Assembly (NCBI GenBank): GCA_022567875.1
Contig: JADFGB010000043.1
Span: 1-7,330, forward strand
DNA length: 7,330 bases
Source: Bacteroidota bacterium
Lineage (GTDB): Bacteria; Bacteroidota; Ignavibacteria; Ignavibacteriales; Ignavibacteriaceae
Direction: 5' to 3'
The notes beneath the pieces are model-generated. The model was not told where the DNA came from. It was given only the letters and a program-made list of their open reading frames with translations, and searched no databases. How positions within the stretch are numbered: position 1 is the stretch's first letter; each line of letters opens with the position of its first letter. A program made the position numbers and the translations under genes. Shown piece after piece: positions 6,274-7,330 of this stretch.

Positions 6274-7330
6274 ATGGAAACATTAGAACAATCATTTAAT
6301 TTGAAATTAACGGAAGAACAAACTTTAATTAGAGACACAATAAGAGATTTTGCCGATAAAACAATTCGTCCTGTTATAATGGAATTTGATGAAGCCCAAA
6401 AGTTCCCTACTGACATAATGCATCAACTCGGGGATATGGGATTTTTAGGGATATTGATTCCGGAACAATACGGTGGTGCAGGATTAGGTTATATTGAATA
6501 TGTATTGGTAATTGAAGAATTGGCAAAAGTAGACCCTTCAATTGCTCTTTCAGTTGCAGCACACAACGGTTTGTGTACAAATCATATTTACAGATTCAGT
6601 AATGAGAAACTTAAAAATAAATATTTACCCGATTTAACATCAGGCAAAAAAATAGGCGCTTGGGGATTAACAGAACCCTCTTCCGGGAGCGATGCCGGTA
6701 ATATGAAAACTATGGCTGTTAAAGATGGCGATTATTATATACTCAACGGAACCAAAACATTTATAACCCATGGAACAGTTGGTGAAACAGTGGTAATTAT
6801 GGCAATCACCGATAAAGAAAAAGGAAAAAAAGGAATTTCTGCTTTTATACTGGAAAAAGAAATGGAAGGTTTTATTGTTGGTAAAAAAGAAAATAAACTT
6901 GGAATGAGAGCATCAGACACCACACAATTAATATTTGAAAATTGCAAAGTCCCTGTAGAAAATATGATAGGAAATGAAGGTGAAGGATTTGTTCAAGCAT
7001 TAAAAATTCTTGAAGGAGGAAGGATCTCAATAGCTGCATTAAGTGTAGGATTAGCACAAGGTGCAATGGAAGCTGCTATTAAATATTCAGGAGAGCGTCA
7101 GCAATTCGGGAAAAAATTGAATGAGTTTCAAGCTATCCAATTTAAACTTGCTGAAATGGCTACAAATATTGAAGCTGCAAGATTGTTAACATATAAAGCA
7201 GCTATTACAAAAGATAACGGTATTCCAAACATAAAAGAAGCAGCAATGGCAAAACTATTTGCTAGTGAAATTGCAGAAAAAGCAGCAAACGATGCAGTCC
7301 AGATTTTCGGAGGCTATGGTTTTATGAAAG
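6274..7330 (+). CDS. Acyl-CoA dehydrogenase, short/branched-chain type (3' end cut by window edge)
   Basis: The reading frame is open from the ATG at 6274 to the right edge, giving 352 codons of a gene normally near 380. Acyl-CoA dehydrogenases are soluble FAD flavoenzymes that introduce the alpha-beta double bond into acyl-CoA and pass electrons to ETF. Visible landmarks in order are LTEEQTLIRDTIRDFA (N-terminal helix), PEQYGGAGLGY, AWGLTEPSSGSDAGNMKT (the flavin/substrate signature), LNGTKTFITHG, KLGMRASDTTQLIFENCKVP, LEGGRISIAALSVGLAQGA, RQQFGKKLNEFQAIQFKLAEMA and, just before the edge, VQIFGGYGF. The order and wording resemble butyryl-CoA and short/branched-chain dehydrogenases. The catalytic glutamate of that group sits in a late YEGTSEIQ-type motif beyond the window, so it cannot be checked. 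GAGGA (6265-6269) is a good Shine-Dalgarno, four bases before the ATG. Position after meaB suggests a role in valine, isoleucine or fatty acid degradation; the substrate is not determined. Confidence 0.94.
   Translation, partial: METLEQSFNLKLTEEQTLIRDTIRDFADKTIRPVIMEFDEAQKFPTDIMHQLGDMGFLGILIPEQYGGAGLGYIEYVLVIEELAKVDPSIALSVAAHNGLCTNHIYRFSNEKLKNKYLPDLTSGKKIGAWGLTEPSSGSDAGNMKTMAVKDGDYYILNGTKTFITHGTVGETVVIMAITDKEKGKKGISAFILEKEMEGFIVGKKENKLGMRASDTTQLIFENCKVPVENMIGNEGEGFVQALKILEGGRISIAALSVGLAQGAMEAAIKYSGERQQFGKKLNEFQAIQFKLAEMATNIEAARLLTYKAAITKDNGIPNIKEAAMAKLFASEIAEKAANDAVQIFGGYGFMK

Noticed and set aside
6735..7066. Two minus-strand open frames of 64 to 70 codons near the right edge
   Set aside because: They run antisense to the acyl-CoA dehydrogenase gene, whose frame is open to the edge and carries clear family motifs.
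1..7330. Mobile element, defence system, CRISPR or other accessory island
   Set aside because: All recognisable genes are core metabolism or widespread families. No transposase, integrase, direct repeats, tRNA or compositional break was seen.

Overview
The window is AT-rich and densely coded, with typical bacterial housekeeping genes. It holds nine protein-coding genes, two of them cut by the window edges, in two divergent groups around one non-coding stretch of about 250 bases. I see no rRNA, tRNA, CRISPR array, transposase, integrase or phage gene. The L32 and YceD-type sequences, the yceD-rpmF-plsX-fabH order, the weak or missing Shine-Dalgarno sequences before most genes and the very low GC suggest the Bacteroidota/Chlorobiota/Ignavibacteriota group, perhaps an Ignavibacteria-like lineage. 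That placement is inference from sequence character alone.

Left part, minus strand (1-1856): a tight operon reading leftwards encodes a DUF177/YceD zinc-cysteine protein, ribosomal protein L32, the phosphate acyltransferase PlsX, and the first 32 codons of FabH. Gaps are only 11 to 15 bases. This is the widely conserved cluster linking ribosome assembly to fatty-acid initiation (FabH) and phospholipid synthesis (PlsX). A plausible promoter lies at 1890-1918 and helps fix the YceD start at 1856, not at an upstream TTG.

Middle (1857-2110): the divergent intergenic region carries that promoter, a 25-base imperfect palindrome at 1983-2007, and a Shine-Dalgarno sequence that supports a TTG start for the rightward gene.

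Right part, plus strand (2111-7330): first a PrsW-family intramembrane protease with a soluble C-terminal tail. Next comes a poorly recognisable protein that I read as a decayed DUF2064-like (nucleotidyltransferase-fold) protein; its stop overlaps the start of nadD by four bases. nadD (NAD biosynthesis) follows, then a GalE-like NAD-dependent sugar epimerase. After a 46-base gap come meaB (the G-protein chaperone of methylmalonyl-CoA mutase) and an acyl-CoA dehydrogenase of the short/branched-chain type, which runs off the right edge. The last two suggest acyl-CoA or branched-chain amino acid breakdown through propionyl-CoA and methylmalonyl-CoA, although no mutase subunit lies in the window.

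Most of the content is ordinary core metabolism. I found no convincing new biological system. The points most worth a second look are the degenerate protein coupled to nadD, the tail of the PrsW protein and the palindrome in the divergent promoter region.
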